Counted from the first letter of the stretch, positions 13,842 through 23,014 are shown. The stretch is 64,000 nt of DNA from Opitutus sp. (GCA_024998815.1 JACEUQ010000001.1:1550001-1614000), one strand, 5' to 3'. Numbers and translations: made by a program. Notes: generated by a model from the letters alone, not told the origin.

Positions 13842-14155
13842 TCCCCCTCCTCGCTGAAGTACTCCCCGATCCCAACTCATCCAGCTCCATTGGCTGGGTG
13901 GTGATCATCATCCTATCGCTGCTGGTGAGCGGGAGCGTCATCTACTCGAACTTGAGGACCAACCCCGCGCTCCATCGCCAGTTCGTCACCCGCGAGGAAT
14001 TTGAAAAGCACTCCGAGGACATCGGTGCCCGCCTCGATAAGATCGAAGAGGCCGGTGAGGCCCGCGTCATCCGCCTCTACGACAAGATCGATCAGACCTC
14101 AGAGAAGACCGTGGACCGCATCATCAAACTAATCAGCGAACAAAAGAAATCATGA
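13838..14155 (+). CDS. DUF2730/Mu gp25-like membrane coiled-coil protein
   Basis: A 105-residue protein with one transmembrane helix (IGWVVIIILSLLVSGSVIY) and a coiled coil (FEKHSEDIGARLDKIEEAGEAR, RLYDKIDQTSEKTVDRII). In Mu-like phages a protein of this form lies just upstream of the gp26, gp27 and terminase genes, as here. Its role is not known. It overlaps the spanin stop by ATGA and the next start likewise. Confidence 0.65.
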   Translation: MIPLLAEVLPDPNSSSSIGWVVIIILSLLVSGSVIYSNLRTNPALHRQFVTREEFEKHSEDIGARLDKIEEAGEARVIRLYDKIDQTSEKTVDRIIKLISEQKKS

Positions 14156-14406
14156 GCCCACTCGTCATCCGCCGCGCCATCCTCAACGAGCTGAAAACCT
14201 ACGGCTCGGGCCTCACGCCCTCCGGCCTGCACCAGCTCATCAAGCTCAGCCTGCCCGCCACCGCACTGGCTGATGTCGTCGAAGAGCTCACCTGGCTACG
14301 CGATCACGAGCTGATCGCCTTCACCCCAAGCCCGCTTGATGCCGACGACCGCAGCCTGCGCCAGTGGACGATCACCACGGCCGGAGAACTCGTTCTCAAG
14401 AAATAA
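14152..14406 (+). CDS. Mu gp26-like winged-helix protein
   Basis: An 84-residue protein with a compact winged-helix appearance: IRRAILNELKTYGSGLTPSGLHQLI, then VVEELTWLRDHELIAF and RQWTITTAGELVL as the wing. It occupies the position of Mu gp26, between the DUF2730-like and DUF3486 genes. It may assist DNA packaging or regulate late genes. Confidence 0.6.
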   Translation: MSPLVIRRAILNELKTYGSGLTPSGLHQLIKLSLPATALADVVEELTWLRDHELIAFTPSPLDADDRSLRQWTITTAGELVLKK

Positions 14407-14577
14407 CACCCACCTTCCTGCGCCGCCATGCGCAGGGCAAACAACCAGTCGGACGGTTCCGGTAGTCATAGACCGGCGCGGGGTCCCGTTTCTAACCCGC
14501 GAAAGCGATAACCAAGCTGCCGCCCGACTGCCCCCTCTTTTAATCCGCCCTCCGTCCCCCGTCCTCCCTCCGACCCG

Positions 14578-15129
14578 ATGACCTCCACCAAAAAGCCCCG
14601 CTCCGACTCCAAGGTAGCCGGTCTCGCCCCCGAGATCCGCGCCGAGGTGGCGCGTCGGCTCGGTGAGGCCAACGAGAGTTACAAGGACGTCGCCGCCTGG
14701 CTCAAAGCCGAGCACGGCGTAACTGTCTCCGATGGTGCCTTGTGCAACTGGTACAGCATCCACAGCTGGTCGCAGAATGCGGCCACCGCCCGCCAGTTTG
14801 CCGAGCAGGTCAAAGCCGAGTCCAAAGCCCAAGGCAACTATGACGCAGCCACCCTCGCGCTCATCCAGGAGCGCGCCTACATCATGGCCCGCACCCAAGG
14901 GGCCGACGTCAACGCCCTCGCCACCCTCGCTGGCATCATCGGCGACAGCGCCAAGCTCCGCCTCAAAGAGCGCGAGGTGACCCTCAACGAAAGCTCCCTC
15001 AATTTAAAGCTGCGCCAGTACGAGGACAAGATCAGCGCCGCGCGCGCTTCGCTGGAAAAGGCTAAGAGCAAGGGCGGCCTCAACAAGACCACGCTGGAGC
15101 TGATCGAAGAACAGCTCCGCCTCCTCTAA
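14578..15129 (+). CDS. Small terminase subunit (DUF3486, Mu gp27-like)
   Basis: A 183-residue protein. Residues 1-60 hold a DNA-binding helix-turn-helix (IRAEVARRLGEANESYKDVAAWLKAEHGVTVSDGAL) of the DUF3486 type, followed by a long helical region (LALIQERAYIMARTQGADV ... LNLKLRQYEDKI) for oligomer formation. In Mu-like phages this protein recognises the packaging site at the left end. It overlaps the large subunit start by one base. The upstream 170 bp (14407-14577) hold no gene I can support. Confidence 0.8.
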   Translation: MTSTKKPRSDSKVAGLAPEIRAEVARRLGEANESYKDVAAWLKAEHGVTVSDGALCNWYSIHSWSQNAATARQFAEQVKAESKAQGNYDAATLALIQERAYIMARTQGADVNALATLAGIIGDSAKLRLKEREVTLNESSLNLKLRQYEDKISAARASLEKAKSKGGLNKTTLELIEEQLRLL

Positions 15130-16565
15130 TGGCCCGCCCCGTCAAATCCAAGGCCAAGCCAGCGGACGCCTCCGCCTTCTTCCTCGGCTACCAAGCCCGC
15201 TGGATCAAAGACGGGTCGCGCCTCAAGCTGATGGAAAAGAGCCGCCAGATCGGCTTGTCCTGGTCGTCTGCCTACCGGCTCGTCCGCGAAAAAAGCGGCG
15301 AGGGTGCGCGCCAAGACGCATGGATCAGCAGCCGCGACGACTTGCAGGCCCGTCTGTTTAAGGAGGACTGCAATAGCTTTGCCGGTATTCTTAACACGGC
15401 GGCGCAGGATCTCGGCTCGCAGGTGATCGACCCCGAGCGCGCCATCAGCGCTTACGTGCTCCAGTTCGCCAGCGGGGCCCGGATCAATTCGATGTCGTCC
15501 AACCCCGACGCGCAGGCGGGGAAACGCGGCGACCGTATTCTCGACGAGTTCGCCCTGCACCCCGATCCGCGCAAGCTCTACGCGATCGCCTATCCCGGTA
15601 TCACGTGGGGCGGCTCGATGGAAATCATCAGCACGCACCGTGGCTCGGCCAATTTCTTCAACCAGCTCGTCCAGGAGATTAAGCACAAGGGCAACCCCAA
15701 GGGTTTCTCCCTGCACACGGTCACCCTCAAAGACGCGCTCGACGCCGGCTTCCTCGCCAAGCTGCAAGCCAAGCTCCCGCCCGACGATCCCCGGCAGGAC
15801 ATGGACGAGGCCGCTTACTACGATTTTATCCGCTCCGGCTGCACCGACGAGGAATCGTTCCTGCAGGAGTACATGTGTATCCCTGCCGATGATGCGGGCG
15901 CGTTCCTCACCTACGAACTCATCGACGGCATCAAGTACAAGGCCGATGAAAAGTGGGAGTACACCCTCGCGCAACTCGCCGCCTGCAAAAACGAGCTCTA
16001 CCTCGGCGGCGACATTGGCCGAGTGAAGGACTTGACCTGCTTCTGGGTCAACGAGCGCGTGGGCGGGATGAACCTCACCCGCAAACTGGTGCGCCTTCAA
16101 AATGCGACCTTCGAGTCGCAGGAGGCCGCTCTCTACGAGCTGCTCGCCTTGCCCATGCTGCGCCGCGCCTGCATCGACAACACCGGCATCGGCCGCCAGC
16201 TCGTCGAGCGTGCGCAGAAGCGCTTCGGCGACTACAAGGTCGAGGCAGTGACCTTCACCGGCCCGGTCAAAGAGGAGCTGGCCTATCCCGCCCGTGCTGC
16301 CGCCGAGGACAAGAGCGCCCGCATCCCCGACGACAAACAGGTCGTCGCCGCCTTCCGCGCCATTCGCAAAGAGACCACGGCAGCGGGCAATATCCGCTTC
16401 CTCGCCGAACGCACCGACGGCGGCCACGCCGACGAGTTCTGGGCGTGGGCGCTCGCCCTGCATGCCGGAAAGTCGCCCGCCACCCCCGGATCCTTCCACC
16501 GCTTCCAACCACACCGGGCTGCCCGAGCCCTCGCCGCCCGCCGTGACCGTCAACTGATCGCCTAA
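15129..16565 (+). CDS. Large terminase subunit (Mu gp28-like)
   Basis: A 478-residue packaging motor. The N-terminal ATPase part shows LKLMEKSRQIGLSWSSAYRLV (adenine/Walker A-like region) and RILDEFALHPDP (Walker B followed by Glu). The C-terminal nuclease part has YLGGDIGRVKDLTCFW (first metal Asp), RACIDNTGIGRQLVERAQKRF and HADEFWAWALALHA (last Asp/Glu). This is the order known for Mu gp28-type terminases. It would package DNA into proheads. The antisense 475-residue frame over the same DNA is a shadow. Confidence 0.88.
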   Translation: MARPVKSKAKPADASAFFLGYQARWIKDGSRLKLMEKSRQIGLSWSSAYRLVREKSGEGARQDAWISSRDDLQARLFKEDCNSFAGILNTAAQDLGSQVIDPERAISAYVLQFASGARINSMSSNPDAQAGKRGDRILDEFALHPDPRKLYAIAYPGITWGGSMEIISTHRGSANFFNQLVQEIKHKGNPKGFSLHTVTLKDALDAGFLAKLQAKLPPDDPRQDMDEAAYYDFIRSGCTDEESFLQEYMCIPADDAGAFLTYELIDGIKYKADEKWEYTLAQLAACKNELYLGGDIGRVKDLTCFWVNERVGGMNLTRKLVRLQNATFESQEAALYELLALPMLRRACIDNTGIGRQLVERAQKRFGDYKVEAVTFTGPVKEELAYPARAAAEDKSARIPDDKQVVAAFRAIRKETTAAGNIRFLAERTDGGHADEFWAWALALHAGKSPATPGSFHRFQPHRAARALAARRDRQLIA

Positions 16566-16691
16566 ATGAAAACCCGCGTTTTAAGCCGTTTTAAGCCCTG
16601 GGGTGCTACCTTGACCCGTTTTGGGGCCGATACCCGTCTTGCATCGAATTGCAGGGGCATTGCAGCGCGGGTTCTGGAGGTCCGCTCATGA
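16566..16691 (+). CDS. Possible 41-residue peptide between terminase and portal
   Basis: An ATG immediately follows the terminase stop and opens a frame of 41 residues (MKTRVLSRFKPWG ...), rich in Arg, whose TGA overlaps the portal ATG (ATGA at 16688-16691). The tight fit suggests translational coupling, but nothing in the sequence identifies it. Confidence 0.4.
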   Translation: MKTRVLSRFKPWGATLTRFGADTRLASNCRGIAARVLEVRS

Positions 16692-18171
16692 GTATTCCCC
16701 GCCAACTCAAGGTCGCTGCCAAGTGGCGTGCCCATTTTAACCCGCTTCGTTCGCTCACATTCCAGCGCGCCGTGTCGCTGCTCGAAGAGGGCGAGCGCGG
16801 GGCCTACGCCGAACTCCAGTGGACTTACCGCTTCATCGAAAAGCGCGAGGCGACCCTGCGTGCGCTCAAACACCTGCGCCTCTCTGCCCTCGGCAAACTC
16901 GACTGGGACATTAAGACTGTGGACGATTCGCCTGCCGCCAAGGCGCAGGCCGCCAAACTCCGCGCCGCTTACGACCGCATCGACAATCTGCGTGAGGCCA
17001 TTCGCTTCCTCGGCCTCGCCTCGTTTCGTGGTTACGCTCACCTAGAAAAGCGCTACGAAGGCGATAACCCCGCTGCTGCCCTGGTGCGGCTGGAGCCCGT
17101 CGAACAGTGGTTCATCGCCCGCGACACCGTCTACGGCCCGTGGGTGTACAACGAAAAAGCATCGAGCGGCACCGTGAGCGGCACGCCCATTGACAGCTCG
17201 CACTTCCTCATCCGCGAGATCGAAGACCCCATCAACGAACTCGGCCTGATCTGTTTTTTGCGCAAAAATCTTTCGCAGAAAGACTGGGACGCCTTCATCG
17301 AAGTGTACGGCATCGACCCGCTTTTCGTGGAAATGCCCGCGCAGGTGCCGCCTGAAAAGGAGGCCGAGTATCAATCTCTCGCCGAGGCCGTCGTGGGTGA
17401 CATGCGCGGTGCCCTGCCCAATGGGGCCAAGATCCAGACCGTCACCAGCGGGGCGCGCGGGGTGAACCCGTTTCAGCAGCACCTCGATTACCAGGATGCC
17501 CAGCTCGTGCTCGCTGGCACCAGCGGCAAGCTCACCATGCTCAACGGCCCCACTGGTCTCGGTGGCGGCCAGAGCGAGAGGTGCATGCCGACACGTTCGC
17601 CGAGCTCGCCCAGGCCGAAGCCGGTGAGATCAGCGAAATCTTTCAGCGCCAGCTCGACCGTTCGATCCTCGGCCTTGCCTCCGGGGTGCGCCCGCTCGCT
17701 TATTTTGAACTCGCCGCCAAGGACCAGACCGACGTGGGCCAACTGCTTGATCACGCCGTCAAAGCCACGCAGGCGGGTTTCCGCCTAGATGCCGCCGAGC
17801 TCTCCGAAAAGACCGGCTTTAAACTCACCGCCGCTCCCGTGCCCGCCGCGCAAGGCTTCGGTGGTGGTGCTGCCTTTAACCGCGCCTCCTCGGCCTCTGC
17901 CGAGGCTGAGACCCTGCGCCGCGCCTCTCTCGACAAACTCACCAAGGCGATCCAAGCCGACCTCGCCCCGCTCCACGCCGCGCTAAAGGACGCGCTGGCT
18001 AAAGAGGACGACGCTGCCTTCCGCGCTGCCGCAGCCGAGATCCGCACGCAACTGCCCTCGCTCGTGAAGAAGCAGGGGGCCGACAGCGCGACCACCAAGG
18101 TTTTTGAAGAAATCCTCGGCACTGCGCTGGGCGGCGCGGGCGCAGAGGCCACCTCAACCCCAAACCGCTAA
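16688..18171 (+). pseudogene. Portal protein (DUF935, Mu gp29-like), broken by a 2-bp frameshift
   Basis: The first frame (from MSIPRQLKVA, 16688) reads as a DUF935 portal up to about residue 297, with FIARDTVYGPWVYNE, DWDAFIEVYGIDP and GPTGLGGGQSE. It then runs into nonsense (RCMPTRSPSSPRP). The normal continuation (VHADTFAELAQAEAGEISE ...) is found at once in another frame from 17581 and runs to 18171. The break is at GAGCGAGAGGTG (17573-17584). Removing one AG of the GAGAG restores QSEVHADTF, close to the usual Q-A-x-V/VH of the family. So either a real AG duplication inactivates the portal or the assembly has an error there. The joined product would be about 494 residues, a normal length. 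Confidence 0.82.
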
Positions 18172-18174
18172 CCC

Positions 18175-19185
18175 ATGCACACCACCAGTCTGCCCATCAC
18201 GCTCAACCGCTCCGGCGACGCCGCGTTCACGCTCCCTGCCGACGGCTGGGTGCACCTCGCGCCCTACGGCGAACAGCCCGCCCCCATGCAGCTGCCGGGC
18301 GGCCGCGAGGTCGCCATCGTGCAAGTGCTCGACCGCGCTGCTGCCGATGGGCTCGCCGCCCGCTTCCGCGAGAGCGCTGCCGCCGTTAATTTCCCCGGCC
18401 TGCTTGTCGACTTTGATCATTTCTCCCACGACACCGACAAATCCACGCGCGCTGCCGGCTGGATTGAGGAAGTCGCCGCCCGCGATGACGGCCTGTGGGG
18501 CCGGGTTAAGTTTTCCGCCTCGGGCAAGGCCGCACTGGAGGGAGGCGATTACCGCTTGTTTAGCCCCGTGCTCGGCTTCGCCCCCGGCAACTACACGCCC
18601 GGCGCACGCGTCACCCCCGTGGCGCTCCTGCGCGGCGCACTCACCAACGATCCCCGCCTCAAGGGCATGGTGCCCATTTCTAACCGCCTTTCCCCTGAAT
18701 CCTCCCACACCATGGACTACAAAGCCGCACTGCTCACCCAACTCGGGCTCCCGCCCGACTCCACCGATGAGGCCATCCAAGCCGCCATCACCAGCCAGAT
18801 GAACGAAGTCGAGAGCCGCAAAACCGCGCTCGGCACCGCCCACAATCGCATCACCGCGCTTGAGACCGAGCTGATCGGTCACGATCTCGACCGCGCCGGT
18901 CTTCAGGGCGAGGCCCGCACGGCCGCCACCGCGCTGCTCACCAAGAACCGCACCGAGGGCCTCGCCTTCATTGCGGCCCTCGGCAAGCAGGGCAGCGGCT
19001 ACGCCCCCGTGCATAATCGCAACGGCAAGCAAGCCCCGAGCTTCACCCCCGGCGCAGATGATACCGGCGACCTGGGCGAAAAGCGCCGCAAGGCGATCCA
19101 TGATCACCAGACCGCCAATCGCTGCTCCTTCGACATCGCCTTCCACGCTGTGCGCGCCGCGCAGCCCGCACTCTTCGTCGAGTAA
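18175..19185 (+). CDS. Prohead protease/scaffold (Mu gpI-like)
   Basis: A 336-residue protein. Residues about 65-145 correspond to the Mu I protease region (FPGLLVDFDHFSHDTDKSTRAAGWIEE, then LWGRVKFSASGKAALEGGDYRLFSPVL), with the conserved DFDH and the strand 'YRxxSPxF'. The second half is a scaffold with a long helix (QMNEVESRKTALGTAHNRI) and low-complexity tail. In Mu the same gene gives both protease and, from an inner start, scaffold. A possible inner ATG is at the MDYKAALLTQLGLPP segment. It begins 3 bp after the portal stop. Confidence 0.82.
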   Translation: MHTTSLPITLNRSGDAAFTLPADGWVHLAPYGEQPAPMQLPGGREVAIVQVLDRAAADGLAARFRESAAAVNFPGLLVDFDHFSHDTDKSTRAAGWIEEVAARDDGLWGRVKFSASGKAALEGGDYRLFSPVLGFAPGNYTPGARVTPVALLRGALTNDPRLKGMVPISNRLSPESSHTMDYKAALLTQLGLPPDSTDEAIQAAITSQMNEVESRKTALGTAHNRITALETELIGHDLDRAGLQGEARTAATALLTKNRTEGLAFIAALGKQGSGYAPVHNRNGKQAPSFTPGADDTGDLGEKRRKAIHDHQTANRCSFDIAFHAVRAAQPALFVE

Positions 19186-19219
19186 ACTTTTCCGTTAACC
19201 ACCAACCCGTAATCCTCCC

Positions 19220-19615
19220 ATGTCTAAACTCGTATTCGATGTCCCCATTCTGTCGATCAGCAATGGTGCCCAAGATCAGAGCCTCTCGCGCGGCTTTTTT
19301 GTTCAGGCCTCCGGCCAGCTTGTCAGCGCTGCCACCGGCCAGCTCCCCCTCGGCGTGATCCTCGACGGCGGCGTCGCCAATGTCGGCCGCAGCGCCGTGC
19401 TGCTCTCCGGCTCCGGCAAAATCGCCAAGGTTAAGCTCAACTCCGTCCCCGGCTCCATCGTCGTGGGTTCCTTCCTCACCCTGCGTGCCGACGGCACCGT
19501 GGGCCTCGACCAAGGCACCGGCACCGCCCGCGTGCAGGTTGCCCGCGCCCTCGAAGCCGGTGCGGCCAATGAACTCATCGACGCGATCCTGCTGGATACT
19601 GTCGCCCTCGCTTAA
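19220..19615 (+). CDS. DUF2190-like capsid decoration protein
   Basis: A 131-residue, Gly/Ala/Val-rich beta protein (QASGQLVSAATGQLPLGVI, GSFLTLRADGTVGLDQGTG) of the size and style of DUF2190 decoration proteins. It lies between the protease/scaffold gene and the capsid gene, as in several Mu-like phages. Function inferred from family style and position. Confidence 0.65.
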   Translation: MSKLVFDVPILSISNGAQDQSLSRGFFVQASGQLVSAATGQLPLGVILDGGVANVGRSAVLLSGSGKIAKVKLNSVPGSIVVGSFLTLRADGTVGLDQGTGTARVQVARALEAGAANELIDAILLDTVALA

Positions 19616-19632
19616 CCCCAGAACTCACCACC

Positions 19633-20562
19633 ATGTCTCAACTCGCCTCCTCCACGGTCCTTTCGACCCTCACCGACTACGCTCGCGGCATTTTCCCCGA
19701 GATCGTCGCCGCCCAAGATCCCATCATCCAGTGGCTCGCGCCCTTTACCCAGGTCGCCAGCGCCACGGGTAAGTACAAGGAGTTCTCCGACAAGAGCGCT
19801 TTCCAGACTGTGCAAACGGCCCGCGCCATCGGCGGCACCGCCAAGCGCCTGGAGTTCCTCGCCACCGATCGCGACTACAGCTGCCTACCGCAGGCACTTG
19901 AAATCGGCATCGACGACCACGAGCGCAAAGCGGCTGGCGGTCTCGAAGCTCTGCTGGAGAGCGCCAAGACCAAGACGCTGCTCACCAGTGCTGCCGTCTC
20001 GCACATCAACGATGTGGTCACCGCGCTTAACGCCGCCCGCTCGGCCGATGCGACCCCGGCTTGGTCGGTTCCTGCTTCCGGCAATCCGGTCTCCGACCTC
20101 GACACGCAGATCCAGAACATCGCCGACGACATCGGCCAGTTCCCGACCCACATCGTGTTCGGCCTCACCGCTTGGCGCTGGTTCCGCAACAGCAACGCCG
20201 TCCTCGGCCGCTTCCCCAACGCTGCTGCCGTCAACGTGAGTTCTGATGCTGCCGCTGGCATCCTGCTCAACCCCGCGATCAAGGTCGGTGTCACCACCGC
20301 GATCCGCGATAGCAACAAGCCCGGCACCACGAAGGCCACCGCCAACATGCTCGCGAGCAACGTGTGGGTGTTCTACTCCTCGCCCAACCCCGACCAGTTC
20401 GACGCATCGTTTGCCAAAACCTTCGTCACGCCCGGCGCAGGCATCGACTCGGTGCGCAAGTACCGCTCCGAGAGCAACCGCTCGGACATCCTCGCCCTCG
20501 ACTGGGCCCGCGACATCCGCGTGACCAGCACGATCAGCGCCCGCCGCCTCACGCCAACCTAA
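19633..20562 (+). CDS. Major capsid protein
   Basis: A 309-residue protein following the protease and decoration genes. The N-terminal arm is helical (LTDYARGIFPEIVAAQ), then FSDKSAFQTVQTARAIGG and a P-domain-like region with LEIGIDDHERKAAGG. The C-terminal half has TANMLASNVWVFYSSPNPDQ and ILALDWARDIRVTS, as is usual at the end of HK97-fold capsids of Mu-like siphophages. Codon use shows a strong preference for C-ending codons, as expected for a highly expressed gene. Confidence 0.82.
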   Translation: MSQLASSTVLSTLTDYARGIFPEIVAAQDPIIQWLAPFTQVASATGKYKEFSDKSAFQTVQTARAIGGTAKRLEFLATDRDYSCLPQALEIGIDDHERKAAGGLEALLESAKTKTLLTSAAVSHINDVVTALNAARSADATPAWSVPASGNPVSDLDTQIQNIADDIGQFPTHIVFGLTAWRWFRNSNAVLGRFPNAAAVNVSSDAAAGILLNPAIKVGVTTAIRDSNKPGTTKATANMLASNVWVFYSSPNPDQFDASFAKTFVTPGAGIDSVRKYRSESNRSDILALDWARDIRVTSTISARRLTPT

Positions 20563-20640
20563 AGCCCCGCGTGGTGGTTTCTTCGAGCCTCCCCGCACCA
20601 GCGGGGCGGCTCCCTAGAACTCACGACCCTTCGAAAACCC

Positions 20641-21090
20641 ATGTCCTGGATCACACTCACCGAGGCCAACGTCCTCACCAAGCTCTCTGGCCCGGAGCTA
20701 ACTGCGCTTAAAACCGCAGCCCTCGGCTCGGGGCAGATCAACCCGCTGCCCGAGATCACCTCGCAAATCGTGCGCGAGGTGCGCGGCTACGTGCGCGGCT
20801 GTGCGGGCAATACCCTGGGCAGCGGTGAGACGATCCCCGACGAGCTTCTCGGCCCGGCCATCACCCGCATCCGCTTCGAATTGGCCACGCGCCTGCCCGT
20901 GTCGTCGCTCCTCACTGAGGATCGCCGCTCGGCCAACGCCAACGCCCTCGCGCTCCTGCGCGACGTTGCCTCTGGCAAGTTCTTCGTCGTCACCCCGGCC
21001 GTACCCACCACCGAGGCCACCAGCACGCCCTCCCCAAGCTGGTCGGGCCGCGAACGCACCACCACCCGCAGCCAGCAAGCTGGCCTCTGA
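20641..21090 (+). CDS. Head-tail connector (DUF1320, Mu gp36-like)
   Basis: A 149-residue protein beginning MSWITLTEANVLTKLSGPEL, the typical start of DUF1320 connectors, followed by ITSQIVREVRGYVRGCAGN, IRFELATRLP and NALALLRDVASGKF. These form the helical bundle of head completion proteins. The Ser/Thr-rich tail (TTEATSTPSPSWSG) is disordered. It follows the capsid gene after about 80 bp. Confidence 0.78.
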   Translation: MSWITLTEANVLTKLSGPELTALKTAALGSGQINPLPEITSQIVREVRGYVRGCAGNTLGSGETIPDELLGPAITRIRFELATRLPVSSLLTEDRRSANANALALLRDVASGKFFVVTPAVPTTEATSTPSPSWSGRERTTTRSQQAGL

Positions 21091-21092
21091 TC

Positions 21093-22295
21093 ATGCCCAC
21101 CCTCACCACTCAACCGCTGCCCGCCGCCGTGCGTCGTCTGGAGTCCAAGACTCCGGTCGCCTCGCCGCTGCGCTCGGCTGAGTGGGCTCAGCTGCAGCTC
21201 GGACACCGTGACCGCGCATTCTTCAGCGCTGGAGTGGAACAGGCCCGTACGATCGCGCTCCTTCAGGACGGCATTCGCCAAGCCCTCGACCAATCCGGCA
21301 CCACCACGATGGACCGGTCTAAATTCGTCGCCACGATCCGCCAGGCCCTTGGTGCGCCCGAGGGCGACAGCGGTGAATTGACCGACCTCGTGAGCCGCCG
21401 CCGCCTAGAAACCATCTACGACTTCCAGACCGAAGATGCCTTAGAATACGCACGCTGGGATGCCGGCAATGCCCCCGCCATCCTGGACGCTTTCCCCGCG
21501 CAGGAACTCGTGCGCATCGAAGACCGTGAAGATCCGCGCGATTGGGCCGAGCGCTGGGCTGAGGCTGGAGGCGAGTTTTTCGGCGGTCGTATGGTTGCGC
21601 TCAAGGATGATCCGTTATGGACCAAGATCAGCCGCTTTGGCCGCCCGTGGCCGCCCTTCGACTTTGGCAGTGGCATGGGCTTGGAAGACATCGCCCGCGA
21701 CGAGGCCGAAGCCATGGGCCTGCTCGGCCCCGATGACTTGGTGCGCCCGCCGGATCTCGATTTCAACCACGCCCTAGAAGCCTCGATCCCCAAGGCCACC
21801 CCTGCCGTCATGGAAGGCTTTAAGCAGCTCTTCGGCGACCAAGTCGATGTGGGGCGCGACGGTAAAGTCGTCTGGCAAGGCCAGCGTATCGTAAAGCTCT
21901 ACGAAGCCGCCCTCGCAGATCCTGGGGTCAAGTGGTCCATCGACCTCGGCACGACAACCGCTGCAGCCCGCGCCCAAGCAGCCGCCGCCGGCGTAGAACT
22001 GCGCCCTGAAGCCGTCCTCAACCTCGACGCCGACCACCTGCGCCATGCTCAGGCGCGGCATGGCGCGGGCGAAGCGCAAGGCGACCAACGCCCCCTCACA
22101 CTCATAGACTACCAGCTCATCCCCCACGTGTGGCGCGAGCCCGATGTCGTGCGCACGGGCAACCAACCCGGTGACCTCATCTTTGAAAAAAAATTGGCCG
22201 GGAGACTCGCCATGGTCACCTGGAAGCCCGCCCCCATCACCGGCAACATGCGCCTGCACACGCTCTACGTAAAAAAAGAAGGAGGCACCCCGTGA
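21093..22295 (+). CDS. Minor head protein with C-terminal PBECR-like nuclease domain
   Basis: A 400-residue protein. The first 300 residues are like Mu-type head proteins of the gp30/gpF group (TIYDFQTEDALEYARWDAG, then FGRPWPPFDFGSGMGLEDI). Residues about 308-400 form a separate unit: LDADHLRHAQARHG, GDQRPLTLIDYQLIPHVWREPDVV, LIFEKKLAG and LHTLYVKKEG. This is the pattern of the PBECR nuclease-like domains known at the ends of phage head proteins (H-x-x-x-RH, PLT-D, IP-x-x-x-x-PD-V, T-x-Y-x-K). Such a domain may enter the cell with phage DNA. The DNase or RNase activity is unproven here. It lies 2 bp after the connector gene. Confidence 0.72.
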   Translation: MPTLTTQPLPAAVRRLESKTPVASPLRSAEWAQLQLGHRDRAFFSAGVEQARTIALLQDGIRQALDQSGTTTMDRSKFVATIRQALGAPEGDSGELTDLVSRRRLETIYDFQTEDALEYARWDAGNAPAILDAFPAQELVRIEDREDPRDWAERWAEAGGEFFGGRMVALKDDPLWTKISRFGRPWPPFDFGSGMGLEDIARDEAEAMGLLGPDDLVRPPDLDFNHALEASIPKATPAVMEGFKQLFGDQVDVGRDGKVVWQGQRIVKLYEAALADPGVKWSIDLGTTTAAARAQAAAAGVELRPEAVLNLDADHLRHAQARHGAGEAQGDQRPLTLIDYQLIPHVWREPDVVRTGNQPGDLIFEKKLAGRLAMVTWKPAPITGNMRLHTLYVKKEGGTP

Positions 22296-22428
22296 AGAGA
22301 GCCTCCCATGCCAGCCAGTGCCCGATGTCGTTTCACCCCAGGCTTTACGTCCTGCACGTCTCAGACTGCGCACCTGCCAAGCAACCCGCCTGCACGCCCA
22401 TTGCAACCGCAAAGCAGGAGGCCCGCCC

Positions 22429-23004
22429 ATGAGCGTCGAAGTCAAAGTCGTCACCGACGAGGCCTCGCAGCTCCTGCGTGGCCTCACCACCACGCTCGGC
22501 CCCGGCCAACGCCGCCCGCTCATGTCCGTCCTCGGTCGCACCGTGGAAAAGGAATACCGCGAATGGTTCAAGATCGCGGATGCCGAAAAACCCAACCGCA
22601 GGGGCTGGAAGCGCCAGCACTTCTGGGCGCAGATCCGCAAGGCCACCGCCTTCGCCTTTGCCACCGATGACTCGGCGACCGTCACGATCGCCGATCCGCG
22701 CATCCGCACCCAAGTCTACGGCGGCACCATCCGGCCCAAGGAGAAAAAGTTCCTCGCCATTCCCCTGCGTGCCGAAGCCTACGGCGTGCGCCCGTCGTCG
22801 GGATTAATCGAGGGGCTGTTCCCGTACCGCTCCAAACGCGGCACGCTCCTGCTTGGCCGCGAAGAAGGCGGGAAGCTCGTCAATTTCTACAAGCTCGTGC
22901 GCTCGGTCACGGTGAAGGCCGATCCTTCGGCCCTGCCACCGCCCGCACTCACCAGCCAAGCCGTCCTCACCGCCGCACGCTCCTTCGTCCAGCGCCAGCG
23001 CTGA
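22429..23004 (+). CDS. Virion morphogenesis protein (Mu gpG/phage_tail_S-like)
   Basis: A 191-residue protein preceded by AGGAGG. It contains LLRGLTTTLGPGQRRPLMSVLGRTVEKEYREWF and a later IRTQVYGGTIRPKEKKFLAIPL, the 'YGGxIxPKxxKxLxIP' strand that marks tail-completion proteins. C-terminally there is LVNFYKLVRSVTVKADP. The ATG at 22429 is chosen over 22318 because of the ribosome site and the family start. The 130 bp before it hold only low-quality frames. Confidence 0.75.
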   Translation: MSVEVKVVTDEASQLLRGLTTTLGPGQRRPLMSVLGRTVEKEYREWFKIADAEKPNRRGWKRQHFWAQIRKATAFAFATDDSATVTIADPRIRTQVYGGTIRPKEKKFLAIPLRAEAYGVRPSSGLIEGLFPYRSKRGTLLLGREEGGKLVNFYKLVRSVTVKADPSALPPPALTSQAVLTAARSFVQRQR

Positions 23005-23014
23005 TTTTTTAAAA

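Noticed and set aside
15126-16553. 475-residue minus-strand ORF over the large terminase
   Set aside because: The plus strand has terminase motifs; the antisense product has shadow composition and no domain.
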